Source: Acinetobacter sp. LoGeW2-3
GTDB lineage: Bacteria > Pseudomonadota > Gammaproteobacteria > Pseudomonadales > Moraxellaceae
Reading direction: 5' to 3'
Length of the DNA stretch: 64,000 bases
Assembly: GCF_002688565.1 (NCBI RefSeq)
Contig: NZ_CP024011.1
Location: 1,488,001-1,552,000, forward strand
Shown here piece after piece: positions 8,698-17,571 of this stretch. The stretch's first letter is position 1; every line of letters begins with the position of its first letter. The notes under the pieces were generated by a model, which had not been told where the DNA came from, made no database searches, and saw only the letters and a list, made by a program, of their open reading frames with translations. Position numbers and translations under genes: made by a program.

Positions 8698-9612
8698 TTA
8701 AGCAGCTTTTGCTTTTCTAGCCTGACGTGCAGCACGCAAGGTGACCCCAACTGAAGCCAGCATAATACAAGCTAGGGCAATCCATTGAAGTAACCCGATA
8801 CGTTCACCGAGCAGTATAAAGCCGGTTAAGGCTGCTAATGCAGGAGAGAGGCTGGACAGCGTGCCATAACTCATCTTATTGAGTTGTTTAAGCGCTTTCA
8901 GATCTAGCGCATAAGGAATTGCTGTTGCCAGAATCGCAATAGTGATCGCCTTACCCCAATGCTGAGTATCGAGCACTGCTGCTGCATTGTTATATAAGCC
9001 AAATGGTAGCAAACACAATGCAGAAATACTGATGGCAATGGTCAGCGCATGCATACCCATATTTTGCTGCACTACGCGCTGACCAAAGAAAATATAGAAG
9101 GCCCAACATAGACCTGCGCCTAATGCACATGCAGCACCAAATAGGTCAAACTGATGATTGGCGGCTTGTCCCCAGGGCACCATCAATGCGATCCCTAAAA
9201 TTGCTAAGATCACCCAGATGTAGTCGCTGCGGTTTTTAATTGATAGAAGTGCCAAACCCAGTGGTCCAACAAATTCCAGACCGACTGCAATTCCTTGAGG
9301 CAGCTTACCCAGTGACATATAGAACAGGATATTCATCAGCCCCAGTGCCGCGCTATAGCAAAGCAGATCTTTCCATTTGAGATACGGTAGGCGTGAGATG
9401 ATTTTCCAGGAACGGAACATCACGCAGACAATAATTGCGGCAAAACATAGACGCAAAATGGTCACCGTCAGTGGATCCAGCACGGTAAAGAGTTGCTTCG
9501 CGAAGGATGCACTGATCTGGTATGAAGTCATGGATAAAACCATGTACAACACAGCAAGGAGTTGGGCGTTTGGCATGGGAAGGTAATGCACCAGGAACGG
9601 CGCAGAATTCAA
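8698..9612 (-). CDS. EamA/DMT family exporter (RhtA-like)
   Basis: 304 residues with ten predicted hydrophobic segments and two EamA repeats. Typical blocks are LPQGIAVGLEFVGPLGLALL in the middle and LSSLSPALAALTGFILLGE near the end, which resemble the threonine/homoserine exporter RhtA group. The substrate is unknown. The first codon used here is TTG at 9612; ATG at 9576 (residue 13) is a reasonable alternative and neither has a clear ribosome site. A second, related exporter lies directly upstream on the same strand (9829-10704). Confidence 0.85.
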   Translation of the reverse strand: MNSAPFLVHYLPMPNAQLLAVLYMVLSMTSYQISASFAKQLFTVLDPLTVTILRLCFAAIIVCVMFRSWKIISRLPYLKWKDLLCYSAALGLMNILFYMSLGKLPQGIAVGLEFVGPLGLALLSIKNRSDYIWVILAILGIALMVPWGQAANHQFDLFGAACALGAGLCWAFYIFFGQRVVQQNMGMHALTIAISISALCLLPFGLYNNAAAVLDTQHWGKAITIAILATAIPYALDLKALKQLNKMSYGTLSSLSPALAALTGFILLGERIGLLQWIALACIMLASVGVTLRAARQARKAKAA

Positions 9613-9828
9613 GTCAGGGAGAAAGGCAGATTATAGCAAACTGGTTAATTTTTGATGAGTAAGGCGGAAGAATATTTTGTGAACATTAGCCTTAAATTTA
9701 CTGCAAATGAATTTAAATTTTTAAGCGAAATAGGGGATCTGAAAATTTTAAATTCAAAGTATAAAAACCACTCTACAAAACTTTAAATTTAAAAATACCT
9801 GAATCGAAAAAATGCTAATTATTTAAAT
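9613..9828 (-). other. AT-rich spacer between the two EamA genes
   Basis: 216 bases, rich in short self-complementary AAATTTAAAT-type words. No gene or clear hairpin terminator. It probably holds the promoter of the downstream exporter. Confidence 0.4.
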
Positions 9829-10704
9829 TTAAATAGTTTGATTCTTACGTTTTTGCATCGTCACTGTACAGCCGATTGAAGCGGTGATGATGGTGCTCAG
9901 TGCTAGCCATTGGGTCCATAATAAAGACTCACCTAGAAAGACAAAACCAGAGAGTGCTGCGACTGCAGGTTCCAGACTCATCAATGTACCAAAACTCAAA
10001 GCAGTTAAATTTCTGAGCGCAATCATTTCCAGAGTGAAGGGAAGTGCACTTGCCAAGACTGCCAGCGCTAAGAAGTACATCAGGCTGATTGGTTCAAAAG
10101 TATGTGCAGGCATTCCTGCGAATAGCGCAATCGGCATCAGCATCAGCATGCCAACAAACATGCCCAGACACACAGTATGATTGCCGGAAACTCCCGAAGG
10201 CTTTTGACCTGCAACGATATAGAGCGCCCAGCAGCTACCAGCTCCTAAGGCAAATAGGATACCAAGCGGATCGAGTGGTTGTGCGGCTTGATCAAAAGGA
10301 AACAACAGAACCAGACCTAGAATTGCCAATCCTACCCAGATAAAATCAAATTTCTGTCGGGCATGAAACAGCGCCACGCTGAGCGGGCCAATAAATTCAA
10401 AAGAAACTGCAATGCCGAGCGGCAAACGGTCAATTGCGAGATAAAACAGCATATTCATGCCAGCCAAGGCAATCCCATAACTAATAATGGCTGACCATTT
10501 GACTTGGCGGAAATTGATCTGCCATATTTTAAAAATCAGCGCCAACACAGCTGCACCTAGTAGCAGGCGCATCGCGGAAACCGTCAGGATCGGGAACTGG
10601 CCGAACAGATATTTTGCAAAGGAGCCACTACTTTGCATGCTGATCATGGCGATCAACAGAATCAGTGGTGCTTGCACGACTGGTGCAATTTTAAAAGCAG
10701 ACAT
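9829..10704 (-). CDS. EamA/DMT family exporter (RhtA-like), second copy
   Basis: 291 residues, ten hydrophobic segments and two EamA repeats. LPLGIAVSFEFIGPLSVALF and LMSLEPAVAALSGFVFLGE align by eye with the same blocks of the neighbour at 8698-9612, so the two are paralogues from an old tandem duplication. Predicted inner-membrane exporter of an amino acid or other small metabolite; the substrate cannot be told. It starts at ATG 10704. Confidence 0.85.
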   Translation of the reverse strand: MSAFKIAPVVQAPLILLIAMISMQSSGSFAKYLFGQFPILTVSAMRLLLGAAVLALIFKIWQINFRQVKWSAIISYGIALAGMNMLFYLAIDRLPLGIAVSFEFIGPLSVALFHARQKFDFIWVGLAILGLVLLFPFDQAAQPLDPLGILFALGAGSCWALYIVAGQKPSGVSGNHTVCLGMFVGMLMLMPIALFAGMPAHTFEPISLMYFLALAVLASALPFTLEMIALRNLTALSFGTLMSLEPAVAALSGFVFLGESLLWTQWLALSTIITASIGCTVTMQKRKNQTI

Positions 10705-10794
10705 GGACTAAATTCGGTTCGAGCATTCGAACAGCGGGAGAGCAGCACAAGCTGTAAATTTTATATTGAGCAAAAAAACTTTGCCCTGAAAAAT

Positions 10795-10828
10795 AAAAAA
10801 ACCACAGTCCGAAGACTGTGGTTTTTTA
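10795..10828. terminator. Intrinsic terminator after serA
   Basis: Nine-base stem ACCACAGTC / GACTGTGGT around CGAA, with A-run left and T-run right. It serves serA on the minus strand; the other side faces the start of the EamA gene. Confidence 0.9.
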
Positions 10829-10838
10829 AAAACCTGAA

Positions 10839-12071
10839 TTAGAACAATACGCGAACGCGGATTGTACCTTCAAGGTGGTGTAGGGTATCTAGTGCTTCTT
10901 GAGATGCAGTTGCATCTACGTCCATAACCAAGTAACCCACATCGCCTTTGGTCATTAATGTCTGACCAGAGATGTTGATGCCGTGTTCAGCAAACAGGTT
11001 GTTGATCTTAGACAGCACACCTGGGATGTTTTTGTGGATATGAAGCAGACGGTGTTTGCCTTCAGTCAATGGAAGCGCGATTTCTGGGAAGTTCACCGCA
11101 GAAAGTGTCATACCTTTATCAGAATAAGCCACGAATTTCTCGCCTACTTCCAGACCGATGTTTGCCTGAGCTTCCATGGTAGAACCGCCCACGTGTGGAG
11201 TTAAAATCACGTTTGGAAGGTTACGTAGTGGAGAAATGAATTCTTCACCATTTGCTTTAGGCTCTTTCGGGAATACGTCAACCGCAGCACCTGCAAGGTG
11301 ACCAGATTTCAATGCCTCAGCCAGATCTTCGATCACAACACATGTACCACGTGCTGCGTTGATGAAGATTGAACCTTCTTTCATTTGCGCGAATTGTTCT
11401 TTAGTCATGAAGTTACGTGTAGACGGAACATCAGGAACATGGATAGAAACAACATCAGCATTTGCAAGAAGTTCACCCATTGTGCCGACCTGACGTGCAT
11501 TACCTAATGGTAATTTAGTCACTGTGTCGAAATAGATCACTTTCATGCCCATGCTTTCAGCAAGTACAGAAAGTTGTGAACCAATTGAACCGTAACCAAC
11601 GATACCTAAAGTCTTACCACGAGTTTCGAACGAACCTACAGCAGATTTGTTCCAGCCGCCTGCGTGTGTATCTGTAGATTTTTCAGGTACACGGCGAAGC
11701 AGAAGAATCGCTTCAGCAAGTACAAGTTCAGCAACCGAACGAGTATTTGAGTATGGTGCGTTGAATACCGGAATACCGCGACGCATTGCTGCATCCAGGT
11801 TCACCTGGTTGGTACCGATACAGAAACATCCTACCGCGATCAGTTTGTTCGCAGCTTCAAACACTTCTTCAGTGAGCTGAGTACGGGAACGGATACCAAT
11901 GAAGTGCGCATCTTTGATCGCTTCTTTCAGTGCTTCACCCTCAAGCGCTGTTTTACGATAGTCGATGTTGGTATATCCAGCTGCATTCAATGTGTCGATT
12001 GCGTTCTGGTGAACGCCTTCTAACAATAGAAAACGGATTTTATCTTTAGGTAGAGATAGATGTTGGCTCAT
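10839..12071 (-). CDS. serA: D-3-phosphoglycerate dehydrogenase
   Basis: 410 residues from ATG 12071, which has GGAG eight bases upstream. The open frame extends 34 codons further, but that part is not protein-like. Domains: a 2-hydroxyacid dehydrogenase substrate domain, a Rossmann domain with GYGSIGSQLSVLAESMG near 158-174, the active-site Arg and His in INAARGT and LTPHVGGST, then a C-terminal ACT domain (LLHIHKNIPGVLSKIN..) for serine feedback. Same length and layout as E. coli SerA. It oxidises 3-phosphoglycerate to start serine synthesis, and SerA of this type can also reduce 2-oxoglutarate to D-2-hydroxyglutarate. The divergent neighbour encodes the enzyme expected to recycle that product. 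Confidence 0.95.
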   Translation of the reverse strand: MSQHLSLPKDKIRFLLLEGVHQNAIDTLNAAGYTNIDYRKTALEGEALKEAIKDAHFIGIRSRTQLTEEVFEAANKLIAVGCFCIGTNQVNLDAAMRRGIPVFNAPYSNTRSVAELVLAEAILLLRRVPEKSTDTHAGGWNKSAVGSFETRGKTLGIVGYGSIGSQLSVLAESMGMKVIYFDTVTKLPLGNARQVGTMGELLANADVVSIHVPDVPSTRNFMTKEQFAQMKEGSIFINAARGTCVVIEDLAEALKSGHLAGAAVDVFPKEPKANGEEFISPLRNLPNVILTPHVGGSTMEAQANIGLEVGEKFVAYSDKGMTLSAVNFPEIALPLTEGKHRLLHIHKNIPGVLSKINNLFAEHGINISGQTLMTKGDVGYLVMDVDATASQEALDTLHHLEGTIRVRVLF

Positions 12072-12425
12072 TACGGCTCCGCTACAAAGGCCAAATTTAG
12101 TCGCCGTATAATAGCATAGGAAAGCAGCTGATTCACATTTCCATCTTGACGTGAATATCAGGTATTTTTGCAAGTGATATTGGTGAAAATGATGATTTTG
12201 GTTGAATTAAACTATCATTTTCAAAGGTATATTATCAAAATTGTCATTTTTTCAGGGAATCACCCAAAAATAGCTTATAATATTGCGCCATGCTTTTAAA
12301 GCAGCCCATTTTGATGCTTTAATGGTCATGCATCGTCTGAATTTCATACAGGCCTTGATGCCTGAAAAATATGCAAATGAACGGACGATCTCTCTCTTGT
12401 TTACTTCATGCTAGGTCTGCAAACG
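12072..12425. promoter_or_regulatory. Divergent promoter region serA / D-2-hydroxyglutarate dehydrogenase
   Basis: 354 bases between two divergently read genes, so it must hold promoters in both directions. AT-rich, with several ATTTTC/GAAAAT words and TATTATC/TATAATA-like stretches near 12225-12290. I could not separate genuine -10/-35 pairs or an operator. Confidence 0.5.
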
Positions 12426-13835
12426 ATGAATGCTCCAGTCGCTTTAACCCCTGAGTTATTGACCCAATTGACTGCAATTGTGGGTGAAAACCGTATTAAA
12501 ACTGATGAGGACAGTCTCCAGAATTGGGGGCGCGATCATACTAAGCACTTTGATCCAAACCCATCGGTCATCGTTTTCCCATCAACCACTGAACAGGTTC
12601 AAGAAATTGTAAAGCTTGCTAACCTGTTTAATGTTGCTGTGACTCCATCAGGCGGTCGTACTGGTCTTTCTGCAGGTGCAGTAGCTGCGAATGGCGAGAT
12701 CGTGGTGAGCATGGACAAGATGAACCAGATTCTGGAATTCTTCCCGGCTGACCGTATGGTACGCGTGCAGGCAGGTGTAGTAACTGAACAGCTTCAAAAC
12801 TATGCTGAAGAGCAAGGCATGTACTACCCGGTAGACTTTGCATCTGCAGGTTCATCTCAGATCGGCGGTAACATCGGTACCAATGCCGGCGGTATTAAAG
12901 TGATCAAATACGGCATGACCCGTAACTGGGTACTTGGCCTGACTGTAGTAACAGGTAAAGGTGATGTGCTGCGTCTGAACAAGGGCATGATCAAGAACGC
13001 GACTGGTTATGCGTTACAACACCTGTTCATTGGTGGTGAAGGTACTTTAGGTTTAGTGACTGAAGCTGAAATCAAACTAGAGCGTCAACCACAAGATCTT
13101 CAAGTGATGGTACTCGGTGTACCTGACTTTGATGCCATCATGCCATTACTGCATGCTTTCCAGGCGAAAATTGACCTGACTGCATTCGAGTTCTTTGGTG
13201 AACTTGCCATGCAGAAAGTTCTGGCAAATGGTCATGTACAACGTCCATTCGAAACTGAGTGCCCATTCTATGTATTGCTTGAGTTTGAAGCGCCGTTTGA
13301 GCCGATCATGGACAAGGCGATGGAAATCTTTGAGCATTGTATGGAACAAGGCTGGGTACTGGATGGCGTAATGAGCCAAAGCCTGGAACAGGTACACAGC
13401 TTATGGCGTCTGCGTGAAGACATCTCTGAGTCAATCGCACCGTTTATTCCATACAAAAATGATATCTCAGTATTAATCACTCACGTACCAGCATTTATTA
13501 AAGAAATTGATGCGATCGTGAGCGAGAACTACCCAGACTTCGAAATCTGCTGGTTCGGTCATATTGGTGACGGTAACTTGCACTTGAATATCTTGAAACC
13601 GGCTGACCTGACGAAAGATGAATTCTTTGCAAAATGCCAAGTTGTGAACAAGTATGTATTTGATACTGTGAAGAAATATGACGGTTCAATTTCTGCAGAA
13701 CACGGCGTGGGTATGACCAAGAAACCTTATCTTGAATACACCCGTTCAGCTGAAGAAATCGAATATATGAAAGCTTTGAAACAGGTATTCGATCCGAAAG
13801 GCATCATGAATCCGGGTAAATTATTTGACCTTTAA
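12426..13835 (+). CDS. FAD-linked D-2-hydroxyacid dehydrogenase, probably D-2-hydroxyglutarate dehydrogenase
   Basis: 469 residues from ATG 12426, preceded by AGG at normal distance; an in-frame ATG at 12408 lacks a ribosome site. VAO/PCMH-type FAD domain: PSGGRTGLSAGAV and GSSQIGGNIGTNAGG in the N-terminal half. The C-terminal FAD-oxidase domain has the metal-binding WFGHIGDGNLHLNI and SAEHGVGMTKK motifs seen in D2HGDH/GlcD/DLD enzymes. It oxidises a D-2-hydroxyacid and passes electrons onward (often to ETF). The divergent serA neighbour favours D-2-hydroxyglutarate as substrate, as shown for the serA-linked enzyme in Pseudomonas. GlcD-like or D-lactate activity cannot be excluded. Confidence 0.85.
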   Translation: MNAPVALTPELLTQLTAIVGENRIKTDEDSLQNWGRDHTKHFDPNPSVIVFPSTTEQVQEIVKLANLFNVAVTPSGGRTGLSAGAVAANGEIVVSMDKMNQILEFFPADRMVRVQAGVVTEQLQNYAEEQGMYYPVDFASAGSSQIGGNIGTNAGGIKVIKYGMTRNWVLGLTVVTGKGDVLRLNKGMIKNATGYALQHLFIGGEGTLGLVTEAEIKLERQPQDLQVMVLGVPDFDAIMPLLHAFQAKIDLTAFEFFGELAMQKVLANGHVQRPFETECPFYVLLEFEAPFEPIMDKAMEIFEHCMEQGWVLDGVMSQSLEQVHSLWRLREDISESIAPFIPYKNDISVLITHVPAFIKEIDAIVSENYPDFEICWFGHIGDGNLHLNILKPADLTKDEFFAKCQVVNKYVFDTVKKYDGSISAEHGVGMTKKPYLEYTRSAEEIEYMKALKQVFDPKGIMNPGKLFDL

Positions 13836-13858
13836 TCAGATCGGATTTTAAAAATTTA

Positions 13859-13888
13859 CAAAAGCGCATCGAAAGGTGCGCTTTTTTT
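13859..13888 (+). terminator. Intrinsic terminator
   Basis: AAAGCGCATC / GGTGCGCTTT stem around GAAA-type loop with a seven-T tail, 24 bases after the dehydrogenase stop. Confidence 0.88.
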
Positions 13889-13986
13889 ATTGCTATGTAA
13901 ACACACTTACATAGTCTCAATAGTTCGTTAAAAGAAAGCTCGGCATCATAGTTTCGAATAAGAAAGATCACAACGGAAACAAGACC

Positions 13987-14358
13987 ATGCTACGTATAAT
14001 TTTATTTGCTTCAACTTTGGGTGTGGCGGTGACAGGTTGTGCTACAACAGAGAATATCATTGCTAAAGTGCATACCCCAGATACACCATTAGAACAGGTT
14101 CTAAAATTACGTCCTGAATTGCGTAATGAAATGGCGACGGTAGAGTTACGACAATTTTTTAATAATCCAGAGTCGCCTACGGCAGGACAGGTGAAGGTGA
14201 CGGAAACAGGCTTAAAAGATGATTCGGTAAAAGCAATTCAAACCATTTATCACTTTAAGTTGGATGGTCGTCAATGGGAGTTAGTGAATACTCAGAAGAT
14301 GTATCAATGCACACGCAGTAGCGATCCTAAAAAATTCCAGCAAGAGACATGTCCATAA
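13987..14358 (+). CDS. Small predicted lipoprotein of unknown function
   Basis: 123 residues. An N-terminal lipoprotein signal with lipobox VTGC (Cys18) and no Asp at +2, so sorting to the outer membrane is likely. The mature part is short and polar and contains LRPELRNEMATVELRQFF and a WELVNTQKMYQC segment, with two further Cys (in YQCTRSS and QETCP) that could form a disulfide. I do not recognise a family. Stands alone between two terminators. Confidence 0.75.
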   Translation: MLRIILFASTLGVAVTGCATTENIIAKVHTPDTPLEQVLKLRPELRNEMATVELRQFFNNPESPTAGQVKVTETGLKDDSVKAIQTIYHFKLDGRQWELVNTQKMYQCTRSSDPKKFQQETCP

Positions 14359-14387
14359 TTTTGTTTGATCTTTAAACAAAATTTGGT

Positions 14388-14418
14388 TAAAAGCGTATCT
14401 AATTGATGCGCTTTTTTA
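14388..14418 (+). terminator. Intrinsic terminator
   Basis: AAAAGCGTATC / GATGCGCTTTTTT stem with loop TAATT, just after the lipoprotein gene and 17 bases before the next start. Confidence 0.82.
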
Positions 14419-14434
14419 CTTTTGGGGATAAAAG

Positions 14435-15520
14435 TTGAGTACAAATAAGAATATTTCGGATGCGATAAAAGAGATATATGTTTCTTTGCATTTTTTAGAA
14501 GAAAAATATTCATTAGCAGGATTAGAAAAATATCCTCATATTATAAAAATATTCAAAGAGTTTGATGATTCAGATAAAGAATGGCGTTATTTTTATAAGC
14601 TTGAGAATCATACAGTACTACTTGATTTGGCAAGTATTTTTAGAAATTTTTTAGCTAATTTTAGAGATGACCTTTTACCGAGAATAGAAGAATTAAGCAA
14701 AAAATTATTGTCTCAACTTGTAAGTGTAAGATCCCAATCCGCAGTATTTCAAGGTTATGAAATTGATTGTGAGGAAATTCTACAGAATAGATTGAGATAT
14801 ATTCATCTTTCAGAAGAACTAGCTTTCAGCTTAAAACGTTGTAGAACTGAGCTAAAAGATTTAGAAAATAAAATTGATAAGGTTGAGGATCAAAGAAAGG
14901 AAACACTAAGTTCTTATAAAGACGCTAATCTACTTATCAGTGAATTAAAAACGAAAAAAGAATTACTTAATAAAATTACAGATGAGGTCACAAATTCAGA
15001 AATAAAAAAATTGTATGATGAAATCTATATGGAAGAGATATTAATAGCTAATAAATATAGAAATTGGGCATTAGGAATTTTTTTAATTATTGGAATTATT
15101 CTAATATTCGGGTTTCTTAATGTATCTATTCAAAATTGGAACCATTTAAGAGATAGTAATTATATTTATATCCCACTTGATTGGGGTAGTCTTGTAAAAA
15201 CTCTAATGCTGTTTAGTCTAACAACACCAGCTTGGTATTTGGCTCGGGAATCATCTAAGCATCGACAAGTCGCTTATAAAGCAAGAATGTTAGGTACAGA
15301 ACTTTCCTCATTCCCACTTTATGCACGTGAATTTAAAGATGAAGACCGTTTAGAACTTCGGAAAATCTTAGCTGATCGCTTCTTTGGACAAGAGCTTTAT
15401 AACGATTCAAAAGCTAGTTCAAATTCTGATAATTCGTTGGAACAAATTAAATTATTAAATGAGGCAAACAAGGTTTTAGCTGAATCACTTAAAATTAAGA
15501 AAGTTGCTGAAGGAAGTTAA
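14435..15520 (+). CDS. Unknown AT-rich protein: helical/coiled-coil N-half, two membrane segments, cytosolic tail
   Basis: 361 residues from TTG 14435, with GGGGAT eight bases upstream. Residues 1-205 are helical and strongly charged; about 125-205 look like a coiled coil. Two hydrophobic segments follow (about 211-231 and 251-270), then a basic post-membrane stretch ARESSKHRQVAYKARMLGTE and a conserved-looking ELRKILADRFFGQE segment, and a Ser/Asn-rich end. Codon use and base content are visibly AT-richer than the neighbours, which suggests transfer. The two-helix-plus-RESSKHRQ..DRFF layout resembles uncharacterised membrane proteins found near mobile regions. No function can be assigned. 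Confidence 0.75.
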   Translation: MSTNKNISDAIKEIYVSLHFLEEKYSLAGLEKYPHIIKIFKEFDDSDKEWRYFYKLENHTVLLDLASIFRNFLANFRDDLLPRIEELSKKLLSQLVSVRSQSAVFQGYEIDCEEILQNRLRYIHLSEELAFSLKRCRTELKDLENKIDKVEDQRKETLSSYKDANLLISELKTKKELLNKITDEVTNSEIKKLYDEIYMEEILIANKYRNWALGIFLIIGIILIFGFLNVSIQNWNHLRDSNYIYIPLDWGSLVKTLMLFSLTTPAWYLARESSKHRQVAYKARMLGTELSSFPLYAREFKDEDRLELRKILADRFFGQELYNDSKASSNSDNSLEQIKLLNEANKVLAESLKIKKVAEGS

Positions 15521-15650
15521 CATTTTCTAAGTTAAGCCTATCGGGCAACAATGTACGGTAGGCTTAGCTCAAAAGCTTTAAACAAGAAACTCTGCTAAAC
15601 TGCACCAAATTTTTTCAAATTCAGCTCTTTTAAAATTCCAAAAAGAGTAA

Positions 15651-16898
15651 ATGAGCATTAACTCTTCCATGCAAAATATCCAGACCACAAAACTCACTCG
15701 CGCCACCATTATGTTCCCATTGGCGCTGGTGCTGTTTGAGTTCTCCGTCTATATCGGCAATGACCTGGTACAACCAGCCATGCTCGCCATTACTAAAGAC
15801 TTTGGTGTGAGTAGTACTTGGGCACCATCGTCCATGTCCTTCTATTTATTGGGTGGAGCATTTATTGCGGCTGTGCTTGGACCTCTGTCAGATCGACTAG
15901 GTCGTAAAACTGTACTGCTCGGTGGCGTAGCTTTCTTTGTTCTGACTTGTTTGGCAATCTTATTTACCCCAAATATTGAAAGCTTTATTGCATTACGCTT
16001 TTTGCAGGGCTTTGGCCTGTCTGTGATTGGGGCAGTGGGCTATGCCGCAATTCAGGAAACCTTTGAAGAACGTGATGCCATTAAAGTCATGGCACTGATG
16101 GCGAATGTATCCTTGCTCGCGCCATTATTAGGACCAGTACTCGGTGCTTTTATGATTGAGCACGTGTCCTGGCATTGGGGTTTTATCGGTATTGCTTTGT
16201 TAGCTTTTCTAAGCTGGTTTGGTCTGAAAGCCAAAATGCCTGATCCTCAAATCAGTCGGGTGAAACAGCCACTCAGCTATGTTTGGGATGACTTTAAACA
16301 GGTTTTAAAGAATAAGCGTTTTGTCACGCTGACCATGTCATTGCCAACCATTTGTATGCCATTGATGCTGTGGATTGCACTGTCTCCAGTGATGCTAGTC
16401 GAGCATTTAGGTCTGACCAGCATGCAGTACGGCTTGGCACAAATTCCAGTGTTGGGTGGCTTGATTGCAGGCAATTTGGTGCTACTGAAAATCATCGACA
16501 AAATGCCATTAGGTCAAACGGTTATGCGCGCCGTACCCATGATGTTTGTGGGGACATTGGTGATCGTCGTAGGTCTGTTTATCCCAGATTATTTTGTGCA
16601 TTGCCTGATTCTCGGCATGACTTTAATTAGCTTCGGTGAAGGTCTGAGTTTCTCAGTAATTTACCGCTTTGCTTTGATGTCTTCTGAAGTGTCTAAAGGC
16701 ACTGTAGCCGCGGCTTTGTCAGTGCTGATGATGCTAAGTTTCTTCGGTGTGATTGAACTGGTACGAGTGATTTATGAAGCCTACGATATCTGGGGCTATA
16801 GTATTTCTTGCGCTGTACTGATTGCATTATGGTTTGGTATTCCAAGAGCGTGTTTAAAAACGCTGATGGCAGAAAGGAAGGGAAGAGGAAAGTTTTGA
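15651..16898 (+). CDS. craA: MFS chloramphenicol exporter CraA (MdfA family)
   Basis: 415 residues from ATG 15651 (AAAGAG just upstream); ATG 15669 (MQNIQTTKL) matches the usual Acinetobacter start and may be the true one. Twelve hydrophobic segments. TM1 block LVLFEFSVYIGNDLVQPAML carries the membrane acidic residues of MdfA. Motif A GPLSDRLGRKTVLL follows TM2, and the antiporter motif LLGPVLGAF is in TM5. The sequence matches my memory of A. baumannii CraA closely across the whole length. It is a proton-driven drug exporter best known for chloramphenicol; the spectrum in this species is not known. Confidence 0.9.
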   Translation: MSINSSMQNIQTTKLTRATIMFPLALVLFEFSVYIGNDLVQPAMLAITKDFGVSSTWAPSSMSFYLLGGAFIAAVLGPLSDRLGRKTVLLGGVAFFVLTCLAILFTPNIESFIALRFLQGFGLSVIGAVGYAAIQETFEERDAIKVMALMANVSLLAPLLGPVLGAFMIEHVSWHWGFIGIALLAFLSWFGLKAKMPDPQISRVKQPLSYVWDDFKQVLKNKRFVTLTMSLPTICMPLMLWIALSPVMLVEHLGLTSMQYGLAQIPVLGGLIAGNLVLLKIIDKMPLGQTVMRAVPMMFVGTLVIVVGLFIPDYFVHCLILGMTLISFGEGLSFSVIYRFALMSSEVSKGTVAAALSVLMMLSFFGVIELVRVIYEAYDIWGYSISCAVLIALWFGIPRACLKTLMAERKGRGKF

Positions 16899-16910
16899 TA
16901 TTGTTTTCTT

Positions 16911-17050
16911 AATAACCTCACCCTAACCCTCTCCTGAAAGGAGAGGGAACATTTATTATAAATTTAATAGTTTTTAGAATTCACAACGAAAAATGAAAGA
17001 GGATTAAAAGTCCTCTCTCCCTCTGGGAGAGAGTTAGAGAGAGGGTAGAA
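16911..17050. repeat. REP/BIME-like intergenic repeat, copy A
   Basis: Two GC-rich hairpin arms around an AT-rich middle. Arm 1 (16916-16947) has CCTCACCCTAA followed by the hairpin CCCTCTCC-TGAAA-GGAGAGGG (16927-16947). Arm 2 (17013-17047) has the hairpin CTCTCTCCC-TCT-GGGAGAGAG followed by TTAGAGAGAGGG, that is, a related sequence in the opposite orientation. Both arms reappear at 47696-47780 and 53577-53662. It lies between convergent genes, so it may also act as a transcription stop. Confidence 0.85.
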
Positions 17051-17051
17051 G

Positions 17052-17354
17052 TTAAGCCTCCTCAACCACCGGCTGCTCCAACTTTTTCAATTTCATATCA
17101 AAGATAAATGGCCCAAACGGCAGGATCGAAGCGATCAGTCCCATTATAAAAATGCTAAGTGACCATTTCTGTTTTTCGCATACGGTAAACAGTACCACCA
17201 GAAAAAGCACAAATAACACGCCATGACCCATGCCGATATATTTAACCAAAATCGGGTTATCCATCATGTACTTCACAGGCATGGCAATGAATAACAACAG
17301 CAGAAAAGAAATACCTTCAATCAGGCCAACCAGGCGCAAGGTTTTGATGTTCAT
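17052..17354 (-). CDS. DUF3817 family small membrane protein
   Basis: 100 residues from ATG 17354 (a GTG two codons earlier is possible). Three hydrophobic segments: LVGLIEGISFLLLLFIAMP, MGHGVLFVLFLVVLFTVC and LSIFIMGLIASILPFGPFIF. The order EGISFLLLL..MPVKYMM...GMGHGVLFVLF..GLIASILPFGPFIFD is the DUF3817 pattern found in small inner-membrane proteins (and the C-terminus of some permeases). Role unknown. Its stop lies beside repeat copy A. Confidence 0.85.
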   Translation of the reverse strand: MNIKTLRLVGLIEGISFLLLLFIAMPVKYMMDNPILVKYIGMGHGVLFVLFLVVLFTVCEKQKWSLSIFIMGLIASILPFGPFIFDMKLKKLEQPVVEEA

Positions 17355-17527
17355 AAGCACATTTCAAAAATAAAAAACTGGGTTGAGTGTAGCTGATATA
17401 AATAACAGAATAAACAGATTTGAATAATTATAAGTATTTGTATTTAAATAAATAATTTAGAGTGGTGTGGTCGGTTTTAGCTACGTTTTTGCACTTTGGT
17501 AAAATGATCTACATGATTTATAAGACA

Positions 17528-17554
17528 TAAAAAAAGCACCTTCGAGAAGGTGCT
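17528..17554 (-). terminator. Terminator after sodC
   Basis: GCACCTTC / GAAGGTGC stem, with a run of seven A on the left that becomes the U-tract of the minus-strand transcript. Confidence 0.88.
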
Positions 17555-17571
17555 CCGCTATAGCAAATGAA

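Noticed and set aside
12072..12173. N-terminal extension of SerA by 34 residues
   Set aside because: The extra part is Cys/aromatic-rich and has no ribosome site, while ATG 12071 has GGAG at good distance and gives the standard 410 residues.
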